From assembly GCF_001050155.1 (NCBI RefSeq), contig NZ_LFVY01000004.1:186001-250000 (forward strand): a stretch of DNA of 64,000 bases, read 5' to 3'. Positions 8,869 through 17,583 of this stretch are shown here, one piece after another; position 1 is the stretch's first letter; every line of letters begins with the position of its first letter. The DNA is from Nitratireductor soli. GTDB taxonomy: Bacteria; Pseudomonadota; Alphaproteobacteria; Rhizobiales; Rhizobiaceae. The translations under genes were made by a program, and so were the position numbers. The notes below the pieces were generated by a model. It made no database searches. It worked only from the letters and a program-made list of their open reading frames with translations, and was not told where the DNA came from.

Positions 8869-9615
8869 TCAGGCGTCGGGCGCCGTGTAGGCGACGTCGA
8901 GCAATTGGCAGAGCTCCCGCAGGCATTCCTCATAGACGGGTGTCATGTCGCCATAGGCGAAGTCGATCTGCCGGAAGATTTCCATGCACAAAAGACCGTA
9001 GAGCCGCATCCAGCAGGCAAGGAAGACATGCGCAGCCTCCGGCGGCAGCAGTCCGTCGATCTTCTCGCTGAAGGCGCGCAACTGTTCGGCTTGTACGGTG
9101 GGCATGTCCTCAAGGCTCTGGATGGGAAACCGCTTTGCCTGCCAGATACGGACGATCTGCTCGAGAAACACTTGGCCGAAGGCCTGACCCATATCCCGCT
9201 TCGCCGCATCGCGCGGGCCGGGCTGAACAGCAGTGGCGGGGCTGGCGAAAAGCCAGCCGAACTCGGCGGGATGGGCCGTGGCCCAGCCGCGCAGAGCGCG
9301 GCTGGTGGCAAGCAGCCGGTCGCCGGGCAGCCCGGTGGTGCTGCGCGCACCGGCCTGCTGCATCGTTGCTATGAGTTCGCTGTAAAAGTCGGCGCGCAAC
9401 GCCTCGATCAGCGCGGCCTGGCTCGGATAGTATCGGTACAAGGCCGGGCCGCTGAGCCCCATGCGTCGGGCGATGGCGTTGATCGTCACGGCGCCGCCGC
9501 CGCGCTTGACGAGCAGGCGGCGGGCGGTGCTGCGGATTTCCGCCTGCGTCGCTTGCCGCTGCTTTTCCTTGCGGCTCAGCGGTTCGCCGGGTTCTGCAAG
9601 ATCGCGATTGTGCAT
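8869..9615 (-). CDS. TetR family transcriptional regulator (WHG-type C-terminal domain)
   Basis: 248 residues. The N-terminal helix-turn-helix lies at about residues 20-65, with VTINAIARRMGLSGPALYRYYPSQ typical of TetR recognition helices. The C-terminal ligand domain resembles the TetR_C WHG subgroup; no ligand can be inferred. It is divergent from the NnrU-like gene with an AT-rich gap between them that holds an inverted repeat. It probably represses itself and perhaps that neighbour. Confidence 0.9.
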   Translation of the reverse strand: MHNRDLAEPGEPLSRKEKQRQATQAEIRSTARRLLVKRGGGAVTINAIARRMGLSGPALYRYYPSQAALIEALRADFYSELIATMQQAGARSTTGLPGDRLLATSRALRGWATAHPAEFGWLFASPATAVQPGPRDAAKRDMGQAFGQVFLEQIVRIWQAKRFPIQSLEDMPTVQAEQLRAFSEKIDGLLPPEAAHVFLACWMRLYGLLCMEIFRQIDFAYGDMTPVYEECLRELCQLLDVAYTAPDA

Positions 9616-9623
9616 GTTGACAC

Positions 9624-9657
9624 GTTATATATCATAATTTTAGTTAGACTATATAAC
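9624..9657. promoter_or_regulatory. candidate TetR operator between tetR and nnrU-like genes
   Basis: Inverted repeat GTTATATA (9624-9631) and TATATAAC (9650-9657) lies in the very AT-rich stretch just upstream of the tetR start and about 85 bases upstream of the nnrU-like gene. Its position suits autoregulation. Binding is inference only. Confidence 0.4.
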
Positions 9658-9741
9658 TTTAGTGATTTATGCAAACGCCGCGTGCTGGCGCTGGCGCCAG
9701 TCGTGGCCATCCAGGCCGCATGGGATCCCATGGAGAGTGTC

Positions 9742-10311
9742 ATGCCGGTGCTGATTGTCGGTCTTGTCCTGTTTCTTGCCACCCATTCACTGCGTATGGC
9801 CGCACCACGGGTCCGGGCACGCATCATCGCGCAAAGCGGCCTGCGTGCGTGGCTGCTGCCCTACACGCTGCTTTCGATCATCGGCTTCGTGCTGATCGTC
9901 TGGGGCTATGGTCTGGCGCGGCTTGATCCAGTCATTCTGTACGCACCGCCGCTGTCGCTGCGGCACCTGGCCCTGCTGCTGTTGCTGCCGGTCTTTCCGC
10001 TGCTGATCGCCGCCTATGCACCGGGCCGCATCAAGGCGGCGGTCGGCCATCCGATGCTTGTGGCGACGATCTTGTGGGGCCTGGCGCATCTTCTCGCCAA
10101 TGGCACGCTGGCCGACCTGCTGTTGTTCGGCGGCTTTGCCGCGTGGGCGGCGATCGACTGGGCGTCGGCTGTGCGGCGGCCGGACATGGCGCAGCCAACC
10201 ACAGGGCGTGCCCGGGTCAATGACGCCATCGCCATTGGTGGCGGACTGATCGCCTATGGATTGTTTATCGGCTGGCTGCACCAATGGCTCATCGGCGTGC
10301 CGCCCTTGTGA
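9742..10311 (+). CDS. NnrU family membrane protein
   Basis: 189 residues. The start at 9742 is chosen because GGAGAG lies just upstream; an ATG at 9730 is an alternative. Five or six hydrophobic helices are seen, beginning MPVLIVGLVLFLATHSLRM, the typical opening of NnrU proteins. NnrU was first linked to nitric oxide/nitrite metabolism in rhizobia and is also related to isoprene-type (MddA/ICMT-like) membrane folds. No denitrification gene is nearby, so the role here is open. It ends 24 bases from the convergent rnhB. Confidence 0.85.
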   Translation: MPVLIVGLVLFLATHSLRMAAPRVRARIIAQSGLRAWLLPYTLLSIIGFVLIVWGYGLARLDPVILYAPPLSLRHLALLLLLPVFPLLIAAYAPGRIKAAVGHPMLVATILWGLAHLLANGTLADLLLFGGFAAWAAIDWASAVRRPDMAQPTTGRARVNDAIAIGGGLIAYGLFIGWLHQWLIGVPPL

Positions 10312-10335
10312 CGCCATCGCCGCATTGACGGTGGA

Positions 10336-10992
10336 TCAGCCTGTCGATTTCAGCGGCGCGAAGCTCATGCGATGCAGCCGGACGATCGGGCCATGCTGGG
10401 TGATGGCCAGCCGATGGCGCTTGGTGGCGTAGCCCATATGCGCCTCGAAACCGTGATGCGGGGCGATCTGGGCGGCCCGCGCCATCATCCGGTCGCGCGT
10501 CACCTTGGCGATGATCGAGGCGGCGGCGATCGATTGGCTGCGCTGGTCGCCCTTGACCACGGCGCGCGCCGGGCAGGGCAGGCCGGGCGGAATGTCGCGG
10601 CCGTCGGCCAGCGCGAAGCGCGGCACGACGCACAGGCCGAGCGCTGCCCGGCGCATGGCCTCCAGACTGGCGCGCAGGATATCCGAGCCATCGATGCTGG
10701 ACGCCGAGAGCGAGGCGACCGAAACGCAGACAGCACTCTCGACAATGGCCTGAAACAGGCGCTCGCGCGCGTCTGCCGAAAGTCGCTTGGAATCGTCCAA
10801 CCCCTCCGGCACGCCGTCGGCATCGAGAATGACGGCGGCCGCCACGACCGGTCCGGCAAGCGGCCCGCGCCCGGCCTCGTCGAGGCCGGCGACGGGCATG
10901 TGTCCCTCGCGCATCAGGCCGGCCTCCATATGGAAGTCTGGGCGGATGGGCAGGTCGAAAAGAACCGGAGAATCGGAACGCGTACGAGCCAT
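10336..10992 (-). CDS. rnhB: ribonuclease HII
   Basis: 218 residues, normal for the family. The hallmark [15 protein letters not shown] carries catalytic D38 and E39. DDSKRLS and the SIDGSD aspartate region follow, as do KGDQ and YATKRH later. The enzyme removes single ribonucleotides and RNA primers from DNA duplexes. The start is the ATG at 10992. Confidence 0.96.
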   Translation of the reverse strand: MARTRSDSPVLFDLPIRPDFHMEAGLMREGHMPVAGLDEAGRGPLAGPVVAAAVILDADGVPEGLDDSKRLSADARERLFQAIVESAVCVSVASLSASSIDGSDILRASLEAMRRAALGLCVVPRFALADGRDIPPGLPCPARAVVKGDQRSQSIAAASIIAKVTRDRMMARAAQIAPHHGFEAHMGYATKRHRLAITQHGPIVRLHRMSFAPLKSTG

Positions 10993-11150
10993 GGTGCGGC
11001 GATGCTCGCATCGGTTCCGATTCTCCGCAAGGTCTTCCCGGCAACGAGGGGCGGAAGGCGCCGGGAAGCTTCCGCCGGCCTTGGGGGAACAAGAGCCGGA
11101 CGGGAACGCTGCGCCGCGTCATCGCGGCGCTTATCAGATGTGCAAAAGGG

Positions 11151-12335
11151 CTACAGAAGAACGAGTTGTTCCCCTTGCGCCCGTGGTGGCGTGAACAAAT
11201 CGTATCTCAGCTTGCGCCTCTCGACGTTGAGACCGAGCCGTTTGGCGGCGATCTCGAAACGGCGGCCGATCTGCCAGGCATAGGGTCCGTTGCCCTTCAT
11301 CCGCTTACCCCACTCCGCATCATAATCCTTGCCGTTGCGCATGGAACGGATCAGCGACATCACATGCCGGTAGCGATCCGGCGCATGGCGCAGCAGCCAA
11401 TCCTTGAAGATCGGGCTGACCTCCAGCGGCAACCGCAAGATGATATAGCCCGCCTCGCGCGCGCCGGCGGCAGCCGCCGATTCCAGGATGCGCTCGATTT
11501 CGCAATCGGTCAGGCCGGGAATGACCGGCCCGAGCATCACCGAGGTGGGAATGCCTGCCTCCGTCAGCGCCCGCACCGTCTCCAGCCGGCGCGGCGGCGT
11601 TGCCGCCCTGGGTTCCATGGTGCGCGCCAGCTTGCGGTCTAGGGTGGTGATCGACAGCGCCACCTTGGCAAGCCCCTGCTCGGCCATGCGCGCCAGAATG
11701 TCCACGTCGCGCAGGACCAGTGCCGACTTGGTGACGATGCCGACGGGATGCTTGTGCGCCTCCAGCACTTCGAGGATCTCGCGCATGATGCGGAATTTCT
11801 TTTCGATCGGCTGATAGGGATCGGTGTTGGTGCCGATGGCGATGGTTCTCGGCTGATAGCCGTCCTTCGCCAGCTCACGCTCCAAAAGGCGCGCCGCATC
11901 GGGTTTGGCGAACAGCTTGGATTCGAAGTCCAGCCCCGCCGAAAGCCCCATATAGGCATGCGTCGGCCGCGCGAAGCAGTAGACGCAGCCATGCTCGCAG
12001 CCGCGATAGGGATTGATCGAGCGGTCGAAGGAAATGTCCGGCGACGAATTGCGCGTGATGATGGTGCGTGGGCGTTCCACCTGCACTTCGGTCTTGAAGG
12101 GGGGCAATTCCTCGATTGAACCCCAGCCATCGTCGAAGACGTGCCGCGAAACCGGTTCGTAGCGGCCGGAGGGATTGATGCCGGCAGCCCGCCCGCGGCG
12201 GCGCTCCGCATCGATGCGAATGCCCGATTGGTCGATCATCGCATTGGCCATGGCGGCACCACCGCCTTCGAAAGCTGCCCCGCTCTCAAAAGCTGCAACG
12301 TCCGCGCTGACAATCTGTTCCATGGGGGTCTCCAT
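11151..12335 (-). CDS. PA0069 family radical SAM protein (spore photoproduct lyase-like)
   Basis: 394 residues from the ATG at 12335; a second in-frame ATG at 12323 is possible. The radical SAM cluster motif is CEHGCVYC (C113, C117, C120), with GTNTDPYQPIE and a proline/glycine loop VMLGPVIPGLTD. The family (COG1533) is related to spore photoproduct lyase but occurs in non-sporulating bacteria; its substrate is not established. It binds one 4Fe-4S cluster and S-adenosylmethionine. Confidence 0.92.
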   Translation of the reverse strand: METPMEQIVSADVAAFESGAAFEGGGAAMANAMIDQSGIRIDAERRRGRAAGINPSGRYEPVSRHVFDDGWGSIEELPPFKTEVQVERPRTIITRNSSPDISFDRSINPYRGCEHGCVYCFARPTHAYMGLSAGLDFESKLFAKPDAARLLERELAKDGYQPRTIAIGTNTDPYQPIEKKFRIMREILEVLEAHKHPVGIVTKSALVLRDVDILARMAEQGLAKVALSITTLDRKLARTMEPRAATPPRRLETVRALTEAGIPTSVMLGPVIPGLTDCEIERILESAAAAGAREAGYIILRLPLEVSPIFKDWLLRHAPDRYRHVMSLIRSMRNGKDYDAEWGKRMKGNGPYAWQIGRRFEIAAKRLGLNVERRKLRYDLFTPPRAQGEQLVLL

Positions 12336-12523
12336 GCTGGGCGACGCCGAAACCGCTGGCTTTCATCAACGCGGGACTTGAAAACAACCGGACCGGCATC
12401 GCCTCCGATGAATCTATTCCTATTTCAAGAATTGGAACAAAGCAAGAACTTTTTGCGTCAACCGCAGCCGCGGCCGATTGTCCACAGGCACAGGGAAGCG
12501 CTGGAAAGCGGCGAAATGCGCAG

Positions 12524-13093
12524 TCAGGCGGGCTTGCCGGCGCCGCGCTTGAGATGCTCGGCAAGCCGCGGCATGATTTCCACGAAATTGCAGGGCATGT
12601 GCCGGTAGTCGAACTGATCCTTCAGGATCCCGTCCCAGGCGTCGCGGCAGGCGCCGGGCGAACCCGGCAGGGCGAAGACGAAGGTCTGGTCGATCAGCCC
12701 GGCGGTGGCACGCGACTGGATGGTCGACGTGCCGATCTTGTCGAACGACAGGCGGTGGAACACCTGGGAAAACCCGTCCATCCGCTTGTCGAACAATGGC
12801 TCCAGCGCCTCGGGCGTCACGTCGCGGCCGGTGAAGCCGGTACCGCCGGTGGCGATGATCGCGTCGATTGCCGCGTCGGCGCACCACAGGCTGACGGCCA
12901 TGCGGATGGCGGCGACGTCGTCCGGCACGATCCTGCGGTCCGACAGGATGTGGCCGGCCGCCTCGATCCGCTCGGCCAGTGTCTGGCCGGAGCGATCGTC
13001 CTCCATGCGCCGCGTATCGGAAACGGTGAGCACGGCGAAGCGCACGGCGATGAAGGGGCGTTCCATCCTATCCTGCATGGGCCTATCCTGCAT
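12524..13093 (-). CDS. moaB: molybdenum cofactor biosynthesis protein B
   Basis: Up to 189 residues. The MogA/MoaB fold is clear: TVSDTR near the start, the MPT-binding loop ATGGTGFTGRDVTPEA, and FALPGSPGACRDAWD. The protein adenylylates molybdopterin or binds it during Moco synthesis. The start region is unusual: a 12-base unit, ATGCAGGATAGG, is repeated 15 bases apart, and the first copy contains the ispE stop codon, so moaB overlaps ispE and is probably translationally coupled. Initiation may be at any of three in-frame ATGs between 13093 and 13066. Confidence 0.93.
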   Translation of the reverse strand: MQDRPMQDRMERPFIAVRFAVLTVSDTRRMEDDRSGQTLAERIEAAGHILSDRRIVPDDVAAIRMAVSLWCADAAIDAIIATGGTGFTGRDVTPEALEPLFDKRMDGFSQVFHRLSFDKIGTSTIQSRATAGLIDQTFVFALPGSPGACRDAWDGILKDQFDYRHMPCNFVEIMPRLAEHLKRGAGKPA

Positions 13094-13970
13094 GGGTTTT
13101 CTCCGCCGCCTGCGTCCCGGTCGTCAGAACGAACCAGTCGGGACGCGCCTCCGTCAAGGCCCTTCCGGCGCGCCGCGCCGTGAAGGGGGAGGAAAAGACG
13201 CCGAAACAGGTGGCGCCCGAGCCGGACATGCGCGCTGTGAGCGCGCCGATTTCACCGAGCGCCCGCAGGACGTCGGCAACCTGCGGCACGAGACCGCGCG
13301 CGGCGGGTTCCAGATCGTTGCGGGCAGCGTTCAGCCATTCGGCAGCCGCCGCGATGTCGCGTAGGGGCTTCAGCGCTGGCAGGGGAGGGTTGTCGCGCCG
13401 AGTGAGGACTGAGAACACTTCCGCCGTCGCCAGCGGAATGCCGGGATTGACCAGCACCAGCGGCAATGGAGGGAACTGCGGCAATTCCTCGATCGCCTCG
13501 CCGATGCCGCGCGCCATCAGCGGTCTGGCCGACAGGCACATGGGCAGGTCCGCGCCAAGCCGCAGGCCGAGCGCCGAAAGCTGCGCGTCGCTTGCCGAAA
13601 GGCGCCAATGGGCGCGCAGCAGGCGCAGCGCGGCCGCCGCGTCGCTCGATCCCCCGCCAATGCCCGAGGCGACGGGCAGGTTCTTTTCCAGATGAAGACG
13701 CACGGGACCGCTCGCCTGCGCGCCGAACGAAGCGCGCAACAGATCGCGCGCCTGGGCAATCAGGTTGCCGCCGCCGATCGGCACATGGGCAGCGAAATGG
13801 CCTGAAACGACGATCTCGTCGGCCTCGGCCGTCTCGACGTCCAGCCGGTCTCCGGCATCGGTGAAGGCGACCAGGCTTTCCATCAGATGATAGCCGTCAT
13901 CGCGCCGCCCGGTGATGTGCAGCGCCAGATTGACCTTGGCCGGTGCGGTCATGCTGGATGAAGTGGTCAT
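13083..13970 (-). CDS. ispE: 4-diphosphocytidyl-2-C-methyl-D-erythritol kinase
   Basis: 295 residues from the ATG at 13970. A TTG at 13994 that overlaps the upstream gene's stop and an ATG at 13952 are alternatives; none has a good ribosome site. It is a GHMP kinase: APAKVNLALHITGRRDDGYH at the N-terminus and the ATP-binding loop PVASGIGGGSSDAAA. It phosphorylates the 2-hydroxyl of CDP-methylerythritol in the non-mevalonate pathway, the pathway that also uses Dxs and IspH encoded later in the window. Its stop overlaps moaB. Confidence 0.95.
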   Translation of the reverse strand: MTTSSSMTAPAKVNLALHITGRRDDGYHLMESLVAFTDAGDRLDVETAEADEIVVSGHFAAHVPIGGGNLIAQARDLLRASFGAQASGPVRLHLEKNLPVASGIGGGSSDAAAALRLLRAHWRLSASDAQLSALGLRLGADLPMCLSARPLMARGIGEAIEELPQFPPLPLVLVNPGIPLATAEVFSVLTRRDNPPLPALKPLRDIAAAAEWLNAARNDLEPAARGLVPQVADVLRALGEIGALTARMSGSGATCFGVFSSPFTARRAGRALTEARPDWFVLTTGTQAAEKTHAG

Positions 13971-13990
13971 GGGGATGGCGACGGTGTCCG

Positions 13991-14176
13991 TCAATCCTTG
14001 GCGAGACGGTACTCGCCTGTCTCCGGGTCTTCCACCAGCGTGCCCATGCTGCCGGTCGCCGCTTCCTGTCGGGCGCGGCGTGCCTTCGCCGTCACGCGTT
14101 CGGCCTCGCGGACGAACTTTCTGTAGCCCGCATAGGCTGCCAAGCCCACCAGCGCGAAGAAGATCAGTTGCGGCAT
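13991..14176 (-). CDS. small single-pass membrane protein of unknown function
   Basis: 61 residues. One hydrophobic helix (LIFFALVGLAAYAGY) is followed by a basic stretch (KFVREAERVTAKARRAR) and an acidic end with VEDPETGEYR. Its stop overlaps a possible TTG start of ispE, suggesting one transcript. Short proteins of this layout occur next to ispE in related genomes as conserved hypotheticals, from memory. No function can be assigned. Confidence 0.72.
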   Translation of the reverse strand: MPQLIFFALVGLAAYAGYRKFVREAERVTAKARRARQEAATGSMGTLVEDPETGEYRLAKD

Positions 14177-14228
14177 CGCAGAGCCTCCGGTTTCATGCCA
14201 CCAATACTATCCCGTGCAGGCCCCGGGA

Positions 14229-15104
14229 TCAAAGCCCGAAGCGCCGCCACAATGCCTGTTCCTCGGCCGCCTCCAGAAGGCCGGCCGTCGCGCCACTGGC
14301 GAGCGAGGCGCCGAATTCGGGTGACGCAAGCCCGCTGCCGAAGACGCCGAGCTTGCGGCCGAAAAGCCCGCGCGGCTGCGTGATCAGGGCGAGCCGCGTC
14401 TTTTCGCCATAGCGTTCCTTGAGGAAGGAGCGCATGTCGCCCAGCCCGTCGACGAGGCCGAGCGCCAGGCCGCGTCCGCCGGTCCAGAACAGGCCGGTGA
14501 ACAGCTCCGGATCGTCGGCAAGCCTGGCGCCGCGGCGCGCCTTGACCATGTCGATGAAGATTTCATGGATCTCGAGCTGCAGTGCCTTCAGGCGCTCCAC
14601 ATCGGCCTTTTTCTCCGGCTGGAAGGGGTCGAGGATCGCCTTGTTCTGTCCGGCCGTGTGAACGCGCCTCTCGACGCCGATCTTCTTGATCATCTCCTGA
14701 AAGCCGAAGCCCGCCGAGACGACACCGATCGACCCGACGATGGAGGAGGGGTCGGCGATGATCTCGTCACCGGCAAGCGCGATCATGTAGCCGCCCGAGG
14801 CGGCCACGTCCTCGACGAAGACGAACACCTTCTTGTTCTTTTCTTCCGCCAGGTCGCGGATGCGCTTGTAGATCAGCCGCGCCTGCACAGGCGAGCCTCC
14901 GGGCGAGTTGATGGCGATGGCGACGGCCGGCGCCTCGGAGACGGCGAACGCCTTTTCGATGACGCCGGCAACCGACGCCAGCGACAAATTCTGGCGCATG
15001 GGGCTGTTGGACGGCATGATCGCGCCGGAAAGCCGCACGACAGGAATGGTGACCGCATTGCCGCGCAGGCGTTTTGGGACGAGTCGGCTGAAAATGCGTC
15101 GCAC
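14229..15104 (-). CDS. S49 family serine peptidase (SppA/SohB-like)
   Basis: 291 residues. The GTG at 15104 is chosen because GGAGAG lies nine bases upstream; longer versions lack such a site. The S49 core is clear: AINSPGGSPVQA, then DVAASGGYMIALAGD with the presumed nucleophile S103, and SSIVGSIGVVSAGFGF. No strong signal peptide is seen with this start, only a short amphipathic N-terminus. The family includes signal-peptide peptidase A and SohB, membrane-linked peptidases that degrade cleaved signal peptides or small membrane proteins. Confidence 0.9.
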   Translation of the reverse strand: MRRIFSRLVPKRLRGNAVTIPVVRLSGAIMPSNSPMRQNLSLASVAGVIEKAFAVSEAPAVAIAINSPGGSPVQARLIYKRIRDLAEEKNKKVFVFVEDVAASGGYMIALAGDEIIADPSSIVGSIGVVSAGFGFQEMIKKIGVERRVHTAGQNKAILDPFQPEKKADVERLKALQLEIHEIFIDMVKARRGARLADDPELFTGLFWTGGRGLALGLVDGLGDMRSFLKERYGEKTRLALITQPRGLFGRKLGVFGSGLASPEFGASLASGATAGLLEAAEEQALWRRFGL

Positions 15105-15191
15105 GGGTTGGTTCTCTCCAATGGCATCATTGCTGCTTGAGTTCCAAGCATGTAGGCATTTGCGCCCGTCGCGCAATGGCGCGCTGGCTGC

Positions 15192-15980
15192 TCAACCGGC
15201 GAAAAGCGTCGCGCGCCCATTGGTCAGAGCGTCGGCGCGCCGGCTGATCCTTCCGTCTTCTTCGTGCAGGATCAGCGGCGGCATCAGCGACAGGCCGGCA
15301 CGGCTGCCTTTTTGCGCGCGCAGCACGATGCGGATCGCCGCGCGCCCGGCATCGGGATGCACCGGCAGCACCTGCGCGCCGCCAAAGCGCCGGTCGAGCG
15401 CCGCCAGGATCGGCGCCAGCGAAGCGGGCCGGGCGATCAGCGCCAGCACGCCGCCCGGCCGCGCAATGGCCGCCGCCGTCCTGATCCAGCGTTCGAACAG
15501 ATCGTCCGGCATGACATGCGCGGCACGTTTCAGCGCATCGGGCGTCGCCCGGTCGCTCGCCTTGTTGAAGGGCGGGTTCATGACCACCGCGTCGAAAGCA
15601 TCGCTGGCAAGACCTGCCGCCGTCCGCTGCCCACCGGTCAGGGTTACGTCCGCCTCGATGACGGACAGTCGAGGCCTCAATTGGGCATTGTGCGGCAGGT
15701 CGATGCTCAGGCGGGCGCATTTTGCCATTTCGGCTTCCTGCTCGACCAGCACCACACTGGCTTGCCGGCAACGCGCCGCGACGGCAAATCCGGCAGCGCC
15801 GGCGCCGGCGCCGAGATCCGCGACCGTTCCACAGAATTCATCGGGCAAAGCAGCGGCGAGCAGCATGGCGTCGATGCCGGCGCGATGGCCGTTGCGCGCC
15901 GGCTGGACGAGGCGAAACGCATCGCGGTGAAAGGAATCTATGCTAAACCTGTCGTCCAGCAGCGGATCAGCCATCGCCAT
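15192..15980 (-). CDS. tRNA1(Val) (adenine-N6)-methyltransferase-like enzyme
   Basis: 262 residues. A class I SAM fold is shown by VADLGAGAGAAGF (SAM loop), VVLVEQE (acidic end of strand 2) and the catalytic VMNPPFN motif of N6-adenine methyltransferases. Overall similarity is to TrmN6/YfiC, which modifies A37 of a valine tRNA in E. coli; target conservation here is inference. Its start overlaps the end of the DUF2007 gene by 14 bases, implying coupling. Confidence 0.86.
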   Translation of the reverse strand: MAMADPLLDDRFSIDSFHRDAFRLVQPARNGHRAGIDAMLLAAALPDEFCGTVADLGAGAGAAGFAVAARCRQASVVLVEQEAEMAKCARLSIDLPHNAQLRPRLSVIEADVTLTGGQRTAAGLASDAFDAVVMNPPFNKASDRATPDALKRAAHVMPDDLFERWIRTAAAIARPGGVLALIARPASLAPILAALDRRFGGAQVLPVHPDAGRAAIRIVLRAQKGSRAGLSLMPPLILHEEDGRISRRADALTNGRATLFAG

Positions 15981-16203
15981 GCGGAAGCTTGGCCTCGTCG
16001 CCGATGCCGGCGTCTTTCAGCAATTGCCGGGCCCGTTCGGCATCGTCCTCACCAATCATGACGCGGCGCGGCAGGATGCCGAGCGAGCCTTCCATGATGC
16101 TCATATTCTGGTCGGCGACGAAGAAACCGATGTCTGAATCGCGCAGCAGGCTTTCCACGAAGGAAATCAGCACGGGGTCGTTGGTACGGATGAGTTCGAG
16201 CAT
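15967..16203 (-). CDS. DUF2007 domain protein (putative signal-transducing protein)
   Basis: 78 residues from the ATG at 16203. The whole protein is one small domain starting MLELIRTNDPVLISFVESLL and including the IGFFVADQNMS and RRVMIGEDDAERA segments typical of DUF2007 (GlnB-like ferredoxin fold). The family is thought to bind a small ligand, but no role is proven. It overlaps and probably shares a transcript with the methyltransferase gene, and is divergent from the polyprenyl synthase. Confidence 0.85.
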   Translation of the reverse strand: MLELIRTNDPVLISFVESLLRDSDIGFFVADQNMSIMEGSLGILPRRVMIGEDDAERARQLLKDAGIGDEAKLPHGDG

Positions 16204-16360
16204 GCCGCGACGTTGACAGCTTGTGCGCCGGCTGTAAACGGTTTCGTGACGGCGGCAGGGTGCCGCCGCGCGCATTCGCCGCTTGCCCCGTATGGTGCGC
16301 CGGCTTTAAAGTCACGGTGAGTTTGTCGATCCCGTCCCGGTCGCGATTGGAGGTCCATCT

Positions 16361-17374
16361 GTGGGTGTTGTGTTGAATCTTGACGGCAAGCGTGGAGCGG
16401 CTTCGGTCGCCAGCCTGGTCGGTCTCACCAGTGACGAGATGGGCCGCGTCAACGAACTGATCCTGTCCAAGGCCGGCTCCGACGTCGACCTGATCCCAGA
16501 GCTTGCCAAGCACCTGATCGATTCAGGCGGCAAGCGCCTCCGACCGATGGTGACGCTCGCTGCCGCCCAGATGTTCGGCTATTCCGGCGAGGGCCATGTC
16601 AAGCTTGCCACCAGCGTCGAGTTCATGCACACGGCGACGCTGCTGCACGACGACGTGGTCGACGAGAGCGATCTGCGCCGTGGCCGCAAGACGGCGCGCA
16701 TGATCTGGGGCAACCAGGCAAGCGTTCTGGTCGGCGATTTCCTGCTCGGCCAGGCGTTTCGCATGATGGTTGATGTGGGCTCGCTCGAGGCGCTCGATAT
16801 CCTTTCCGCCGCAGCTACCGTCATCGCCGAGGGCGAGGTGATGCAGCTCGGGGTCGCCAAGAATCTGGAAACGACGGAAGACGATTACCTGGCGGTCATC
16901 AAGGCCAAGACGGCGGCGCTGTTTTCGGCCGCCGCCGAAATCGGCCCGGTGATTGCCGAGGCTTCGCGCAACGACCGCGCGGCGCTGCGTTCCTACGGCA
17001 CCAATCTCGGCCTGGCGTTTCAGCTCGTCGACGACGCGCTCGACTATGGCGGCAAAAGCAGCGATCTGGGCAAGAATGTCGGCGACGATTTCCGCGAGGG
17101 CAAGGTGACCCTGCCGGTGATCCTCAGCTACCGGCGCGGCAGCGCCGAGGAGCGGGCCTTCTGGAAGAGCGCGATCGAGGACAATCAGTGCGATGATGCG
17201 GCGCTTGAAAAGGCGATCGGCCTGATGAAGCGCAACGGCGCCATCGGCGACACCATCGCCAGGGCGCGTCATTTCGGCGAGATCGCCCGCGACGCGCTGG
17301 CGCCGCTGCCGCAGACCCCGCAGAAGGAAGCCCTGCTCGACGTCATCGATTTCTGCATCAGCCGGGTGATGTGA
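16361..17374 (+). CDS. ispB: polyprenyl (octaprenyl/decaprenyl) diphosphate synthase
   Basis: 337 residues from a GTG start. Both aspartate-rich motifs of trans-prenyltransferases are present: LLHDDVVDESDLRRG (D97-D101) and QLVDDALDYGG (D224-D228). GGKRLRP at residues 57-62 is the isopentenyl diphosphate site. It builds the ubiquinone side chain; alphaproteobacteria usually make a C50 tail, but the length cannot be read with confidence here. It works upstream of ubiA (30.7 kb). Confidence 0.93.
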   Translation: MGVVLNLDGKRGAASVASLVGLTSDEMGRVNELILSKAGSDVDLIPELAKHLIDSGGKRLRPMVTLAAAQMFGYSGEGHVKLATSVEFMHTATLLHDDVVDESDLRRGRKTARMIWGNQASVLVGDFLLGQAFRMMVDVGSLEALDILSAAATVIAEGEVMQLGVAKNLETTEDDYLAVIKAKTAALFSAAAEIGPVIAEASRNDRAALRSYGTNLGLAFQLVDDALDYGGKSSDLGKNVGDDFREGKVTLPVILSYRRGSAEERAFWKSAIEDNQCDDAALEKAIGLMKRNGAIGDTIARARHFGEIARDALAPLPQTPQKEALLDVIDFCISRVM

Positions 17375-17450
17375 TCGGCACCGCCAATCAGCGCGGGCGG
17401 CATTGCGGCATTGAAGCGCCATCGCAAAAAGGCCATGCTTGTCTGCTCTA

Positions 17451-17502
17451 GCATTTTGCAGTCAGGTGGAATCACCTGACGTTCGCATGAATGCGGAAAT
17501 GT
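17451..17502 (+). repeat. dispersed repeat family A, copy 1
   Basis: The core is GCATTTTGCAGTCAGGTGG, then AATCACCTGAC and a small CGCAT..ATGCG hairpin. The palindrome GTCAGGTG/CACCTGAC forms a stem. Six other copies lie in the window. This one follows the ispB-like gene and precedes the TPR-LysM gene. Confidence 0.88.
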
Positions 17503-17583
17503 AGGGTTGGAGCGACAGATTCCTTTCGTCTTCGCGTTGGCGGAGGAAAGAAGACACGAGGACCGCATGCGGCAGGACGGCAT

